DNA of 64,000 bases from the NCBI GenBank assembly GCA_023265625.1, contig JAHFST010000007.1, positions 62,001 through 126,000 of the forward strand. The letters run 5' to 3'. This document shows positions 17,780 to 26,040 of this stretch, one piece after another. The notes beneath the pieces are model-generated. The model did not search any database and was not told where the DNA came from. It saw only the letters and a program-made list of their open reading frames with translations. Each line of letters opens with the position of its first letter. Within the stretch, counting starts at the first letter, position 1. Both the position numbers and the translations under genes were made by a program. The stretch comes from Deltaproteobacteria bacterium. Lineage in GTDB: Bacteria > UBA10199 > JACPAL01 > JAHFST01.

Positions 17780-17848
17780 AAGCCAAAGAATACCCCCATT
17801 GATCAGATAACACAATGTTTCAGGTCAAATTTTTTTATAAAAAAGGAC

Positions 17849-17875
17849 ACAACTTAATCTTCGAATTACCGATCA
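17849..17875 (+). promoter_or_regulatory. Sigma-28-like promoter of orphan gene 17927
   Basis: ACAA (17849-17852) followed by CTTAAT, 15-nt spacer, ACCGATCA (17868-17875; 6 of 8). It leaves a leader of about 45 nt with an AGGAGG site before ATG 17927. Confidence 0.65.
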
Positions 17876-17926
17876 TGGTTGTATTGGCACCCTGGTGGGT
17901 GTCTTTTTGGGGTTCAGGAGGTTACA

Positions 17927-18748
17927 ATGAGCACAATGACAATGATTTCCGGTATCCGCATGGTGTCCGTTGCCAGTCCCGATGGGCAAGGGACGAAGTT
18001 GGTGAGCTATACCCCAGTTACCAACGGTGAATTCACCCCGGTGGTGGAGCGTCATCTAGGCGCAGGGGCGCTCTATGCCCGACTGGTGCGTGGCCTGAAT
18101 AATCGTAATGAGGTTGAGTTGGTGAATGAGGGTGCCGCCAAAGATACCCTGGGAATCGATCTCATGCGGCGGGTCGATTTAGAGTGGGACGTTCTTCTTC
18201 CCGGGGGTGGATCTGTATTCCTCTACAAGCTGGTCGCCCGACCCTCTCCGGAGAGTTTTGATGATCCGGAGCAGCCGGTGGTCAATCTTCCTCCCGTGGG
18301 CGCGGAAGTCTGGTGTGAGCTTGCCGGGGGCAATCTTTATTTGTTGCCCAAGGATCAAATGATTCATGTCTTAACGGAGGGAGGAATCAAGCAATATCCA
18401 ACCGCCACCGGAGGGCTGTTCGATGCCCAGGGCAACAGACTCGTGCATGGGACTCTGAAATTAAGAGAGGGAAGCATTCTGAGTGCCGAGGAGGAAGATC
18501 TGGAATACACGAACGGGACCTGTAAAGTTGAGGAGAAGGGGCCGGATGGTCAGTTGCTCTATCCGGATGGATCCTTCGGGACCCGGTGGGGACAGGCAGG
18601 TGTGTTCTTGATTGGCGCCGGGGACCTCTTTTTCGGCGCTTCCTGGTCCGACGACGATTCGGAGCGCTTCGCCGGCTCGCACTTCGACCGGGACTTCCCG
18701 TACGAGCTCCTCAATGATGCGGGTTTTGTCGTTGGTTGTTCCGCCTAG
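17927..18748 (+). CDS. Orphan beta-rich protein, sigma-28-like regulon
   Basis: A 273-residue protein I do not recognise. The sequence alternates short hydrophobic strands with acidic loops and ends with an Asp/Phe-rich tail (FFGASWSDDDSERFAGSHFDRDF). No signal peptide or membrane segment. The start ATG 17927 has a strong AGGAGG 6 nt upstream, one of the few regulon members with a good ribosome binding site. Confidence 0.82.
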   Translation: MSTMTMISGIRMVSVASPDGQGTKLVSYTPVTNGEFTPVVERHLGAGALYARLVRGLNNRNEVELVNEGAAKDTLGIDLMRRVDLEWDVLLPGGGSVFLYKLVARPSPESFDDPEQPVVNLPPVGAEVWCELAGGNLYLLPKDQMIHVLTEGGIKQYPTATGGLFDAQGNRLVHGTLKLREGSILSAEEEDLEYTNGTCKVEEKGPDGQLLYPDGSFGTRWGQAGVFLIGAGDLFFGASWSDDDSERFAGSHFDRDFPYELLNDAGFVVGCSA

Positions 18749-18832
18749 GACTCAAGGCATTTTAACCCTTGGATCTTTTACTCTTTTACCCTTGGAAAAT
18801 TTGTCACCGATATAGGACTAGTCAGGATACCT

Positions 18833-18949
18833 ATGGATGAGCCGTTGATCATTACCAAGGTCTACGATCTGGCCTTGTACCTCATCCCTCAGGTGGGCAA
18901 ATTTCCCAAGCAGCAGCGCTACACCCTGGGGGAGCGGGCAACCACATAG
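18833..18949 (+). pseudogene. Truncated Avd-like four-helix-bundle protein
   Basis: An ORF of 38 codons reads LIITKVYDLALYLIPQVGKF, PKQQRYTLGER and then ATT-stop. The first ~35 residues match the N-terminus of Avd-type/four-helix-bundle proteins (pattern DLxLYLxPxxxKFPKxQRYTLGER), which normally run about 110-120 residues. The frame terminates inside the REP unit at 18936-18961, so the remainder was lost when that element inserted. Avd proteins accompany diversity-generating retroelements, but no reverse transcriptase is in this window and many homologues are orphans. Confidence 0.7.
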
Positions 18950-18961
18950 GGTTGCCCCTAC
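18936..18961. repeat. REP palindrome at RAYT 3' end
   Basis: GGGCAACCACATAGGGTTGCCCCTAC. It carries the TAG stop of the transposase gene on the minus strand (18958-18960) and an in-frame TAG terminating the Avd fragment on the plus strand. Confidence 0.85.
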
Positions 18962-19536
18962 GTTGATTTCAAATTTTCCGGATCTTGATCCCAATTCTGG
19001 GGGTTATTTTGGATATATTGTCGGATGCGGTTTAATTCGTCGTCATTCCTAATGATGCGTTCGTGGTAATTGCGTTGCCAAAAGACACCTGCACAGGGCA
19101 ACCAGCCGTCCTGTTTGACCCGTCGGATATATTCATTGGTGGTCATGGTTTTAAACCAATCGATAATATTGCCCAATGTAGGGGCACCCCTGTGTGGGTG
19201 CCCCTTTTGTGGCGGATTGGTATCTATGCTGATATCGACGTCGGGGTTGGGGCGGCCACATAGGGCCGCCCCTACGCGGATAATTCCATGAAAATGGTTG
19301 GGCATGACGATATGTTCATCCGTTTGAATGCTGGGAAATTTGTTATTCAATTCTATCCACCATTTAGAAATCATGATATTTGCGGGGTTGGGTTTTATGG
19401 ATCTATCGAAGACTTCTCCGAGCACACATTCCCTATTTTTGATACAAATCGTCACAAAATAGGCACCTTCTGAAGCATAGTCATACCCTTTCATCCGGAT
19501 CGACCGACGATGATGATGGAAGGAATCATATCTCAT
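18958..19536 (-). CDS. REP-associated tyrosine (Y1/HUH) transposase, RAYT
   Basis: A Y1_Tnp (TnpA-REP) single-strand transposase of about 192 residues. It begins MRYDSFHHHRRSIRMKGYDY then EGAYFVTICIKNRECVLGE, the classic RAYT N-terminus. The HUH motif is MPNHFHGII and the catalytic tyrosine lies in RQYIQNNP near the C-terminus. Two REP palindromes are embedded in frame in the coding region (19178-19275), giving the AALCGRPN and GHPHRGAPTLG segments; a third supplies the stop. An ATG at 19554 is a possible earlier start. It is probably the enzyme that spread the REP units across this window. Confidence 0.9.
   Translation of the reverse strand: MRYDSFHHHRRSIRMKGYDYASEGAYFVTICIKNRECVLGEVFDRSIKPNPANIMISKWWIELNNKFPSIQTDEHIVMPNHFHGIIRVGAALCGRPNPDVDISIDTNPPQKGHPHRGAPTLGNIIDWFKTMTTNEYIRRVKQDGWLPCAGVFWQRNYHERIIRNDDELNRIRQYIQNNPQNWDQDPENLKST
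19178..19275. repeat. Inverted REP pair inside the RAYT gene
   Basis: Palindromes at 19178-19204 (GTAGGGGCACCCC...GGGTGCCCC) and 19249-19275 (GGGGCGGCCACATAGGGCCGCCCCTAC) face each other and stay in the transposase frame without introducing a stop. Confidence 0.8.
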
Positions 19537-19636
19537 TCCTCCCTTTTCGGTCATGGGGGGATCTCAAGTTGCGTTTCGAGAAAATAGAGGAAACCGGGAG
19601 TGTGTCTGAGGGAGTCCAGATCCCGCTCCCTGGTCG

Positions 19637-19715
19637 TCCGCCTTGGCGGAAGACCGAAGAGCGCCGTGCCCCGCCGGTCACTCGTAGCCTCCATGAGGCG
19701 AACGTGATCGGCGGG
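19637..19715. repeat. Structured region upstream of RAYT: two nested palindromes
   Basis: TCCGCCTTGGCGGA (19637-19650) is a 14-nt near-palindrome. CCCGCCGGTCAC (19670-19681) pairs with GTGATCGGCGGG (19704-19715) with one mismatch, and an inner GCCTC-CATG-AGGC hairpin sits between them. No gene is convincing here, although both strands are open for 60-80 codons. It could be a transposase recognition or regulatory structure. Confidence 0.6.
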
Positions 19716-19741
19716 AATTTTTTATTCAAGAGGAAAACTCC

Positions 19742-20044
19742 TTATTGGCTGCCGATACAGTTTTCCACCCGGAGGGAAAGCCCCACGGCCCGTAGCAAGA
19801 GGTAGATGCTGGCAATGCCTGGGTTCCCTTTCCGGGAAAGCATTTTGTAGCAGGAAACCCGATTGATCCCCGCCAATTTTGCAGTCTTGGAGACTCCATG
19901 GGCCTCCACAACGTTTCTTAACGCCACCAAAAAACTTTCAGGATCATCATCAGACAAAGCGGCATTCAGATAAGCCTTGGCCTCACGTGGATCTTTTAGA
20001 GATTCAACGAGCCGTTGGTGGTAATCACCCAAATGTTTTTTCAT
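19742..20044 (-). CDS. HTH antitoxin, HigA/addiction-module antidote type
   Basis: A 100-residue DNA-binding protein of the 'probable addiction module antidote' group. After DPREAKAYLNAALSDDDPESFLVALRNVVEAHG comes a helix-turn-helix, VSKTAKLAGINRVSCYKMLS, and the C-terminal GNPGIASIYLLLRAVGLSLRV. I chose ATG 20044; it overlaps the end of the toxin gene upstream by 20 bp. It should neutralise the HigB-like toxin and autoregulate through the inverted repeat at 20405-20420. Confidence 0.88.
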   Translation of the reverse strand: MKKHLGDYHQRLVESLKDPREAKAYLNAALSDDDPESFLVALRNVVEAHGVSKTAKLAGINRVSCYKMLSRKGNPGIASIYLLLRAVGLSLRVENCIGSQ

Positions 20045-20390
20045 TTTGGTTCTCATATGCGTTCTTGCATTCAACCCACAAATTTTTTGCCCGTTCTATA
20101 TCCTGCGACTGAGTTTTCTTCGACCCGCCCATCAACATAACGACAATTGCCTGTTCCAAAAATCCAAAATAAACGCGGTACCCAGGTCCAAAGCGAATCT
20201 TTATTTCAAAAATTCCATTACCTAATGACCGGCAATCTCCAAGATTTCCCCTTTCTACCCGGTCAATGCGAACCTTGATTGTTGCCCGAGCCTTTCTATC
20301 TTTCAGGCGTTCTAACCATTTCCAAAACGGGCTCTTGCCACGAGAATCCTTGTAATATTTGACGACATACAGAATGTCTGCCTGATCCAT
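20025..20390 (-). CDS. RelE/HigB-family mRNA interferase toxin
   Basis: A 121-residue RelE-superfamily toxin with the HigB2/COG3657 pattern: SPFWKWLERLKDRKARATIKVRIDRVERGNLGD, GIFEIKIRFGPGYRVYFGF, VVMLMGGSKKTQSQDIERAKNLW. Conserved Arg and Lys residues in GPGYRVYF and GGSKKTQ are the usual active-site positions. ATG 20390 begins 15 nt after an inverted repeat that is probably the operator. The toxin precedes the antitoxin, as in higBA loci. Confidence 0.9.
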   Translation of the reverse strand: MDQADILYVVKYYKDSRGKSPFWKWLERLKDRKARATIKVRIDRVERGNLGDCRSLGNGIFEIKIRFGPGYRVYFGFLEQAIVVMLMGGSKKTQSQDIERAKNLWVECKNAYENQNEKTFG

Positions 20391-20404
20391 AATGTAGCCT
20401 ATAG

Positions 20405-20420
20405 TTGACAATCTAGTCAA
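20405..20420. promoter_or_regulatory. Operator-like inverted repeat of the higBA-type locus
   Basis: TTGAC-AATCTA-GTCAA is a perfect inverted repeat 15 nt upstream of the toxin ATG, within the expected promoter region. Confidence 0.55.
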
Positions 20421-20510
20421 TGAAATAATGACCACTCAAATAATCTTCTCGACAGTAGAGGTCATTCGAGTTGCGTAAGGGGACAAAAAATTCTACTGAG
20501 CCGATCGCAC

Positions 20511-20537
20511 GCAACTATTCCTCGTACGAGCCGATAA
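20511..20537 (+). promoter_or_regulatory. Sigma-28-like promoter of orphan gene 20544
   Basis: GCAA (20511-20514), 15-nt spacer, perfect GCCGATAA (20530-20537). The ATG at 20544 is 6 nt downstream. This is the best match in the window. Confidence 0.85.
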
Positions 20538-20543
20538 CAATGT

Positions 20544-22550
20544 ATGGTTTCGGCAATCCCTCCATACGTTCCATACGTTGACACCTTGGCCAGACTTAAC
20601 CCTCTTGCAAAAACAGTGGGATGCGATCACGAACCATTCGACGGCACATATCCTTTACGCCATCCTGTTCTTTATGAACGTCTTCTGGCCCTAAAGCCTG
20701 CGCTCACCGGACGCGAATCAAATATTGCCGTCCTTGGCAGTGGCCGATGCTATTACGAAAGCCCGAAGATTGACGCGAAGAAGCAGTTCTCTCCTTTTGC
20801 CATAGAACTGATTGCTCTGTTGCACGAGCTCTCAGCCCACATCACTTTTATTGATTCAGAACGCCCTGTACTGGAAACCGCGCTGGCCACTCCAGCGTTT
20901 TACCAGTTGTATTATGAGCAGCAGCATCTTGTAGGCACGCCTGTGCTTAAGGATATCTGTGAAGCACTTGCGACAGTCTTGCGATCCGTCGATGGTGCTC
21001 AGCTCTTAGCTACAGATCGACAATCGGATGAGTGCATCTTTGAGATAGATAAAAGCCGCTATGAGAGAGGAATCGTCCGGGGCTTCCAGGGCGACTTCAC
21101 CAGACTTGATTTTGGAGAACAGCAAGTCGATGTGATGATCGCCACGGTCTCTGCCATGTATGGTTTTTCAAGACTTCCGCCGGACAGGGTGGCAGGCCTC
21201 GCTTATGTTGCAAGGCTAATTGGAGCGCTTAAGATGGATGGAGGGGTCCTCTTCGTCTCCCCGATCGAATTTAATGCGCTCTGGGGTGCGGACCACAGAC
21301 AGGTCTTCAACCATGAAGAGCTAACAGCACGTCTCGAAACCTTGCGGGCAGAGCTGGAACCTCTTGTCGGTGGGACCTTGACCATGACGCATGTCGAGAG
21401 ACCTTATGGAAGCATTATTGAAGTCGTGAGAGGAGCAGTCTTTGGAGGCCAATATCCCGCAGCGTGGTCAAGACAAGATCAGATCGATGCCGAACTCCTT
21501 TTGTCGGGCCTTCGGACCACTCCTCTATTATTACGGCATGATGTCCTCGGCGTCTTGAGGGCACCTGCGAAACACGATGTCCGCTTCTTCAACAGCTTCC
21601 TGTCTTTCGACGAAGCCTTTCGAAGCCTGCCGGCAGGCGAGAAACACAAAGATCTCCGTGTGTCGACCGCTGATTACGAGCGGGAGATCGCAGGCTATGT
21701 CGCAAAGGCGGTGAGCGACGAGAAGGAGGGACTTCGGGATCTTGTATACAAGCTTCGCTACCTGGCCCCCTGTCTCCCGGATTTACTCCCGGCCCTGGAA
21801 TCCCTTGAAAAGCGACTGCGCCAACAGCCCGACGTTTGGGAAGGGCACTCATTGAAACAATCCGTGGAGCGAGCGGCACGTGACAGTGGAGAGCCGGTTG
21901 CTGTACGGGTGATTGCCGTCGAAGAGTTGTCCGAATTACCGTCTCGATCGCGTATCCTCGACGAAGATCAACTCAGAAAATGGAGAGACAGCAACCGGGA
22001 TTTCGCATTATACGCATTGCAGCGGCTCGACATCGAGGGTCGTGAACCTGCGTATCGACATGATGCTGAAACAATCTCATTTGTCCTGGATAGTCCCGGT
22101 CTGTCGCTCAGCGTACACCATGGCCCCTATGGCGGCAGCCATACCCGTGGCGTTGAGGTGCAGGATTTTCAATTGACGTACGATCCCTCTCATTTTTCCT
22201 CCCGGGATCTCATCCGAAGGACCTTGGGATCGAAGCCTTTGACTTATACTATGGCCGATCTTAGAAGTTTTAGCCAAAGCGAGCTTGTCAGTTCCGAGGG
22301 GACCTTTCTGCAACTTTATCTCAACGGTGTAACCGCGGAACAAAGGAAAAATAATGACGGTCCGTTATTGATGATCTCCAGGGATACAGGCAAGGTGATG
22401 TTCTTCCCGCCAGATTATAACGTGGATAGATGGAAACTTCTGTCAGGATTGACTGGACTCTGGACGGATATTCAGAACCTGAGCAACCACAGCAGCCGGA
22501 CAGGCACCTGGCAGGCGGACATGCCGTCGGGTCGGAAATCAAAGGGATGA
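20544..22550 (+). CDS. Large orphan protein with N-terminal methyltransferase-like domain
   Basis: A 668-residue protein. Residues about 60-300 look like a Rossmann-type class I methyltransferase: SNIAVLGSGRCYYESPKID (motif I, GxGxx-like), ITFIDSERPVLE (acidic end of strand 2), LDFGEQQVDVMIATVSAMYGF (motif IV region) and LKMDGGVLFVSPIEF (motif V/VI). The C-terminal ~370 residues are unrecognised and highly charged. The start is 6 nt after the -10 box without a ribosome binding site. It contains the 14-nt palindrome GCCTGCCGGCAGGC in frame near 21625. Confidence 0.82.
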   Translation: MVSAIPPYVPYVDTLARLNPLAKTVGCDHEPFDGTYPLRHPVLYERLLALKPALTGRESNIAVLGSGRCYYESPKIDAKKQFSPFAIELIALLHELSAHITFIDSERPVLETALATPAFYQLYYEQQHLVGTPVLKDICEALATVLRSVDGAQLLATDRQSDECIFEIDKSRYERGIVRGFQGDFTRLDFGEQQVDVMIATVSAMYGFSRLPPDRVAGLAYVARLIGALKMDGGVLFVSPIEFNALWGADHRQVFNHEELTARLETLRAELEPLVGGTLTMTHVERPYGSIIEVVRGAVFGGQYPAAWSRQDQIDAELLLSGLRTTPLLLRHDVLGVLRAPAKHDVRFFNSFLSFDEAFRSLPAGEKHKDLRVSTADYEREIAGYVAKAVSDEKEGLRDLVYKLRYLAPCLPDLLPALESLEKRLRQQPDVWEGHSLKQSVERAARDSGEPVAVRVIAVEELSELPSRSRILDEDQLRKWRDSNRDFALYALQRLDIEGREPAYRHDAETISFVLDSPGLSLSVHHGPYGGSHTRGVEVQDFQLTYDPSHFSSRDLIRRTLGSKPLTYTMADLRSFSQSELVSSEGTFLQLYLNGVTAEQRKNNDGPLLMISRDTGKVMFFPPDYNVDRWKLLSGLTGLWTDIQNLSNHSSRTGTWQADMPSGRKSKG

Positions 22551-22574
22551 ACCCCAGGGCACACCACTCCCCCC

Positions 22575-24188
22575 CTACAAACACTCCTGCTCGTAGTTGA
22601 TCAAACTCGAATAAAACCGAATCTTCCCATTCCGCTCCTCGATGTATTCCCGTTCCCATTCGGCCTTGAAGAGGATCATCGGGTAGCCTCGGACGTCGTA
22701 GACGATGTGCGACTGGTAGTGGTCCCAAAAGAGTTCCATCTCCTGCTTGTCCGGGGAGTGATACCAGCGGGAGACGGTGTAGTTGAGCGAATTGAAAATC
22801 GCGTCGGCGCCATACTCGTGCAGCAAGCGAAACTTCACCACCTCCAGTTGGAGTTGTCCCACCACCCCGATGATCGTCTCCGAGTTGTGCCGGCGGCGGA
22901 AGATTTGGGAGGTGCCTTCTTCCGAGAGTTGTTCCAAGCCCTTTTGCAATTGTTTATTCTTGATCGGGTTTTTAAGTTCGACGCGCGAGAAGATGTCGGG
23001 AGAGAACTGCGGGATCCCGGTGAATTTTAAATCTTCCCCGAGGGTGATGGTGTCGCCGATCATTAAATTACCCCGGTCGCGAATCCCGATGATATCACCG
23101 GCGTAGGCCCGGTCGATGTTGGTTCGTTCCTGGGACATGAATTGGATGGCATTGGTGATCTTGCTGCGTTTTTCCTGCCGGACCTGGTACACCTCCATGC
23201 CGTGCACAAATTCCCCGGAACAGATGCGGAGGAAGGCACAACGATCCCGATGTTTTGGGTCCATATTCGCCTGGATCTTGAAGATCAGTCCGGTGAGTTG
23301 CGCCTCGTCCGGTTCGACGGTCCGTTCCAAGGCGGGTCGTGGTTGGGGGCCCGGGGCGTAGCGGAGGAAGGCTTCCAGTAGTTCCTGGATGCCAAAATTG
23401 TTGACTGCCGAGCCGAAGAAGACCGGACTCACCTCACCGCGCAGGTATTTTTCACGGTCGAAGTCGTGACCGGCGCCGGTCAACAGTTCCAGTTCTTCTT
23501 GGAGTCGGTCGTGCCATTCGGCACCGATGCGTTCGCGCAGTTTTGGATCAGCGAGATCCCGGTAAATTTCCTGCTCAAAATTGAGTGTCTTGCGCCCGGG
23601 GGCGAAGATCCGCATCTGTTTTTCCATCAGGTCGTAGACGCCCTGAAAACGTTTTCCCTGGCCGACGGGCCAGGTGACCGGGAAACAGGGGAGTTTCAAG
23701 ACTTTTTCGACTTCATCGATCAGTTCAAACGGGTCACGGCCTTCCAGATCAACCTTGTTCATAAAGGTGATGATTGGGAGGCGGCGGTCGCGGCAAACCT
23801 GAAAAAGTTTTTTGGTTTGGGTCTCGATCCCCTTGGAGGAATCGATGATCATGAGGGCGCTATCGACGGCGGTGAGGACGCGATACGTGTCCTCGCTAAA
23901 ATCCTGGTGGCCCGGGGTGTCGAGGAGGTTGATTTGATAACCGTCGTAACTGAATTGCATGACGGAGGAGGAGATCGAGATGCCGCGCTGTTTTTCCATC
24001 TCCATCCAGTCCGACGTGGCAAAATGGGAGGCCCGCTTCGCCTTGACCATGCCGGCCATGTGAATGGCATTGCCAAAGAGCAGTAATTTTTCAGTGATGG
24101 TGGTCTTGCCGGCGTCGGGATGGGAGATGATGGCAAAGGTCTTCCGCCGCTCGATCTCACGTCTCACTTCGGGGGTCACTTTTTGCAT
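22575..24188 (-). CDS. prfC: Peptide chain release factor 3
   Basis: RF-3 is the GTPase that recycles RF1/RF2 from the ribosome after peptide release. G-domain motifs are complete: SHPDAGKTTITEKLL (G1), RGISI (G2), DTPGHQDFSEDTYR (G3), TFMNKVD (G4). It also has the RF-3 C-terminal pattern GVVGQLQLEVVKFRL. About 537 residues, normal for the family. I chose the ATG at 24188 (MQKVTPEVRREIERRKTFAI); an upstream in-frame start would run into the divergent histidine kinase region. Confidence 0.96.
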   Translation of the reverse strand: MQKVTPEVRREIERRKTFAIISHPDAGKTTITEKLLLFGNAIHMAGMVKAKRASHFATSDWMEMEKQRGISISSSVMQFSYDGYQINLLDTPGHQDFSEDTYRVLTAVDSALMIIDSSKGIETQTKKLFQVCRDRRLPIITFMNKVDLEGRDPFELIDEVEKVLKLPCFPVTWPVGQGKRFQGVYDLMEKQMRIFAPGRKTLNFEQEIYRDLADPKLRERIGAEWHDRLQEELELLTGAGHDFDREKYLRGEVSPVFFGSAVNNFGIQELLEAFLRYAPGPQPRPALERTVEPDEAQLTGLIFKIQANMDPKHRDRCAFLRICSGEFVHGMEVYQVRQEKRSKITNAIQFMSQERTNIDRAYAGDIIGIRDRGNLMIGDTITLGEDLKFTGIPQFSPDIFSRVELKNPIKNKQLQKGLEQLSEEGTSQIFRRRHNSETIIGVVGQLQLEVVKFRLLHEYGADAIFNSLNYTVSRWYHSPDKQEMELFWDHYQSHIVYDVRGYPMILFKAEWEREYIEERNGKIRFYSSLINYEQECL

Positions 24189-24313
24189 GGCGTGGTCATA
24201 GTGCGGCCGCGGAAAATAGGCAAGTGAGCTCATCCGAAATCAGATTGTCACCTGATTTAGATCATATACAAACAAGGAAGATAAGAAGAGCCTGGCTTGG
24301 AGGTACGGCGACT

Positions 24314-25603
24314 ATGGAATGGTATCGCCTGACATGGAAGCCACTTGTGGGCGGTACCATAGTGGCCGTGGCGTCTGTCTTCGGGGTGGTTTGGATCCTG
24401 GAGCGGGTCCTCTTTTTCGATGCCCCCCTGGAAACGCTTCGCTACCTTTATGCCATTCGGGGTGCCCTCGCTTCTCTTGTTGTCATGGGTCTTGCCATCT
24501 TTTTTTATCATATCCGACACGGTAAAACGGAAAGGTTCTTTCAGAAATTATCCCTCGTTGTTGAGCGAAGTCCGAACAGTATCGTTGTGACCGACCGGCT
24601 GGGATGTATTGAATTTGTGAATCGACGTTTCAGTCAATTGACCGGTTATGCGCGAGAGGAGGTGATAGGGAAAAAAATAAGCCTTTTGAAATCCGGTCAA
24701 ACATCTCCGGAGACCTATCGGATATTATGGGCGACCATCACCTCCGGAGGGGAATGGCGCGGCGAACTGCTCAATAAGAAGAAAAATGGAGAAACTTATT
24801 GGGAGGCCCTTTCTATCTCTCCCATTACCAATGCAGCGGGGGAGATTGTCAATTTTGTGGGAATTTTCGAGGATGTCACCGAGCGGAAAAAGCTGGAACA
24901 ACTCAAAGACGAATTCGTTGGGATTGTCTCCCATGAGTTGCGCACCCCTTTTGCCATCATCCATTGGTCGGTGGGAAACTTGAGAGACGGCCTTGCCGGT
25001 CCGTTGAATCCCGAGCAGAAGGAAATTATGGATGGGATCCATCGTAACTGCCTCCGGCTCAACCGGGTGGTGAACGATTTCTTGGATCTGTCGCGCCTGG
25101 AGTCGGGTCGGGGCCTCATCCAATGGCAGGAGATCGACCTGGCCCAGCTGCTGAGTGAGGCGATCGGAGATTTCCAACCGGTGGCACGTGAACGAGGCAT
25201 CAAATTGGAAGAAAAATTTTCGGCATTGCTGCCCAAAATTCACGTCGATTCCGATCTCTTGGTCCAAGTGGTGGAGAATCTGATCGATAACGCCCTGCGC
25301 TTTGCCAAAAGCAAGGTTGTGGTGAAGACCAAGAGGGTGAATGGCTCGGTCCAGGTGGCGGTCGCCGATGACGGATTGGGGATTGCTCCGGAGGATCTGG
25401 TGAAACTTTTTAGCAAATTCGAGCAGGTTCAGCGGAACGTCCGCCAGAAAGGCTACAAAGGCACCGGCCTTGGGTTGGCCATCTGCAAGGAGATCATCAT
25501 GCAGCATCGCGGCCGTATTTGGGCGGAGAGCGAGCTTAGCAAGGGGTCTACATTTTATTTCACCCTGCCCGTCAACGGGCAAGAAAAGGAGAGTGTTCCA
25601 TGA
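24314..25603 (+). CDS. PAS-containing sensor histidine kinase
   Basis: A membrane sensor kinase of 429 residues. Two transmembrane helices lie at about 10-32 and 53-71 with a short periplasmic loop. A PAS domain follows (SPNSIVVTDRLGCIEFVNRRFSQLTGY) ending in a PAC motif (GIFEDVTERKKLE). HisKA has the phospho-acceptor in VSHELRTPF, and HATPase_c shows N (NLIDNALRFA), G1 (DDGLGI) and G2 (GTGLGLAI) boxes. ATG 24314 has GGAGG 10 nt upstream; earlier in-frame codons exist from 24224. It overlaps the following response regulator by 4 nt. Confidence 0.94.
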   Translation: MEWYRLTWKPLVGGTIVAVASVFGVVWILERVLFFDAPLETLRYLYAIRGALASLVVMGLAIFFYHIRHGKTERFFQKLSLVVERSPNSIVVTDRLGCIEFVNRRFSQLTGYAREEVIGKKISLLKSGQTSPETYRILWATITSGGEWRGELLNKKKNGETYWEALSISPITNAAGEIVNFVGIFEDVTERKKLEQLKDEFVGIVSHELRTPFAIIHWSVGNLRDGLAGPLNPEQKEIMDGIHRNCLRLNRVVNDFLDLSRLESGRGLIQWQEIDLAQLLSEAIGDFQPVARERGIKLEEKFSALLPKIHVDSDLLVQVVENLIDNALRFAKSKVVVKTKRVNGSVQVAVADDGLGIAPEDLVKLFSKFEQVQRNVRQKGYKGTGLGLAICKEIIMQHRGRIWAESELSKGSTFYFTLPVNGQEKESVP

Positions 25604-25971
25604 AAATGCGAAAAAAAACCATATTGCTCATCGATGATGAGCCGGAGATCCTGAAGGCCCTCAAAACGAGGCTTGAGGCGAACCATTTCCGTTGTGTGAC
25701 GGCCGATGATCCGGTGACCGGTTTGGCAAAGGCGGCACGGATGAACCCGGACCTGATCTTGCTCGATCTCATGCTGCCCCGGATGAGCGGATTGGGATGC
25801 CTGCGCAATCTAAAAAGAGACTCCCATATGAAGGAGATCCCTGTCGTCGTCCTGACCGCCCTTGGGGATGCGGAGATCGCCGCGGAAGCCATGGATTTGG
25901 GGGCGGTTAGTTACCTGACGAAGAGTTGTGAGTCTCAAGAACTGCTCGATGTGGTGAAAAAGTACGCTTGA
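25600..25971 (+). CDS. Single-domain response regulator
   Basis: A 123-residue receiver-only protein. Acidic pocket DDE near residue 13, phospho-acceptor Asp in LILLDLMLPRMSG, conserved Thr in VVLTAL and Lys in YLTKSC. There is no output domain, so it acts by protein contact or in a phosphorelay. ATGA overlap with the histidine kinase shows they form one operon. Confidence 0.94.
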   Translation: MKMRKKTILLIDDEPEILKALKTRLEANHFRCVTADDPVTGLAKAARMNPDLILLDLMLPRMSGLGCLRNLKRDSHMKEIPVVVLTALGDAEIAAEAMDLGAVSYLTKSCESQELLDVVKKYA

Positions 25972-26040
25972 AGAAGTTTTAAGTTAGGCTATAGTGGTGG
26001 GAACTGTCCAAAAAATTTAAATCAAGCAAGGAGAGGGTAT

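Noticed and set aside
18805-18815. ACCGATAT upstream of the Avd fragment
   Set aside because: No RCAAC element at the required distance.
19526-19805. Open frames on both strands upstream of RAYT (60-80 codons)
   Set aside because: The sequence is dominated by nested palindromes, and the translated products look like structured-DNA artefacts.
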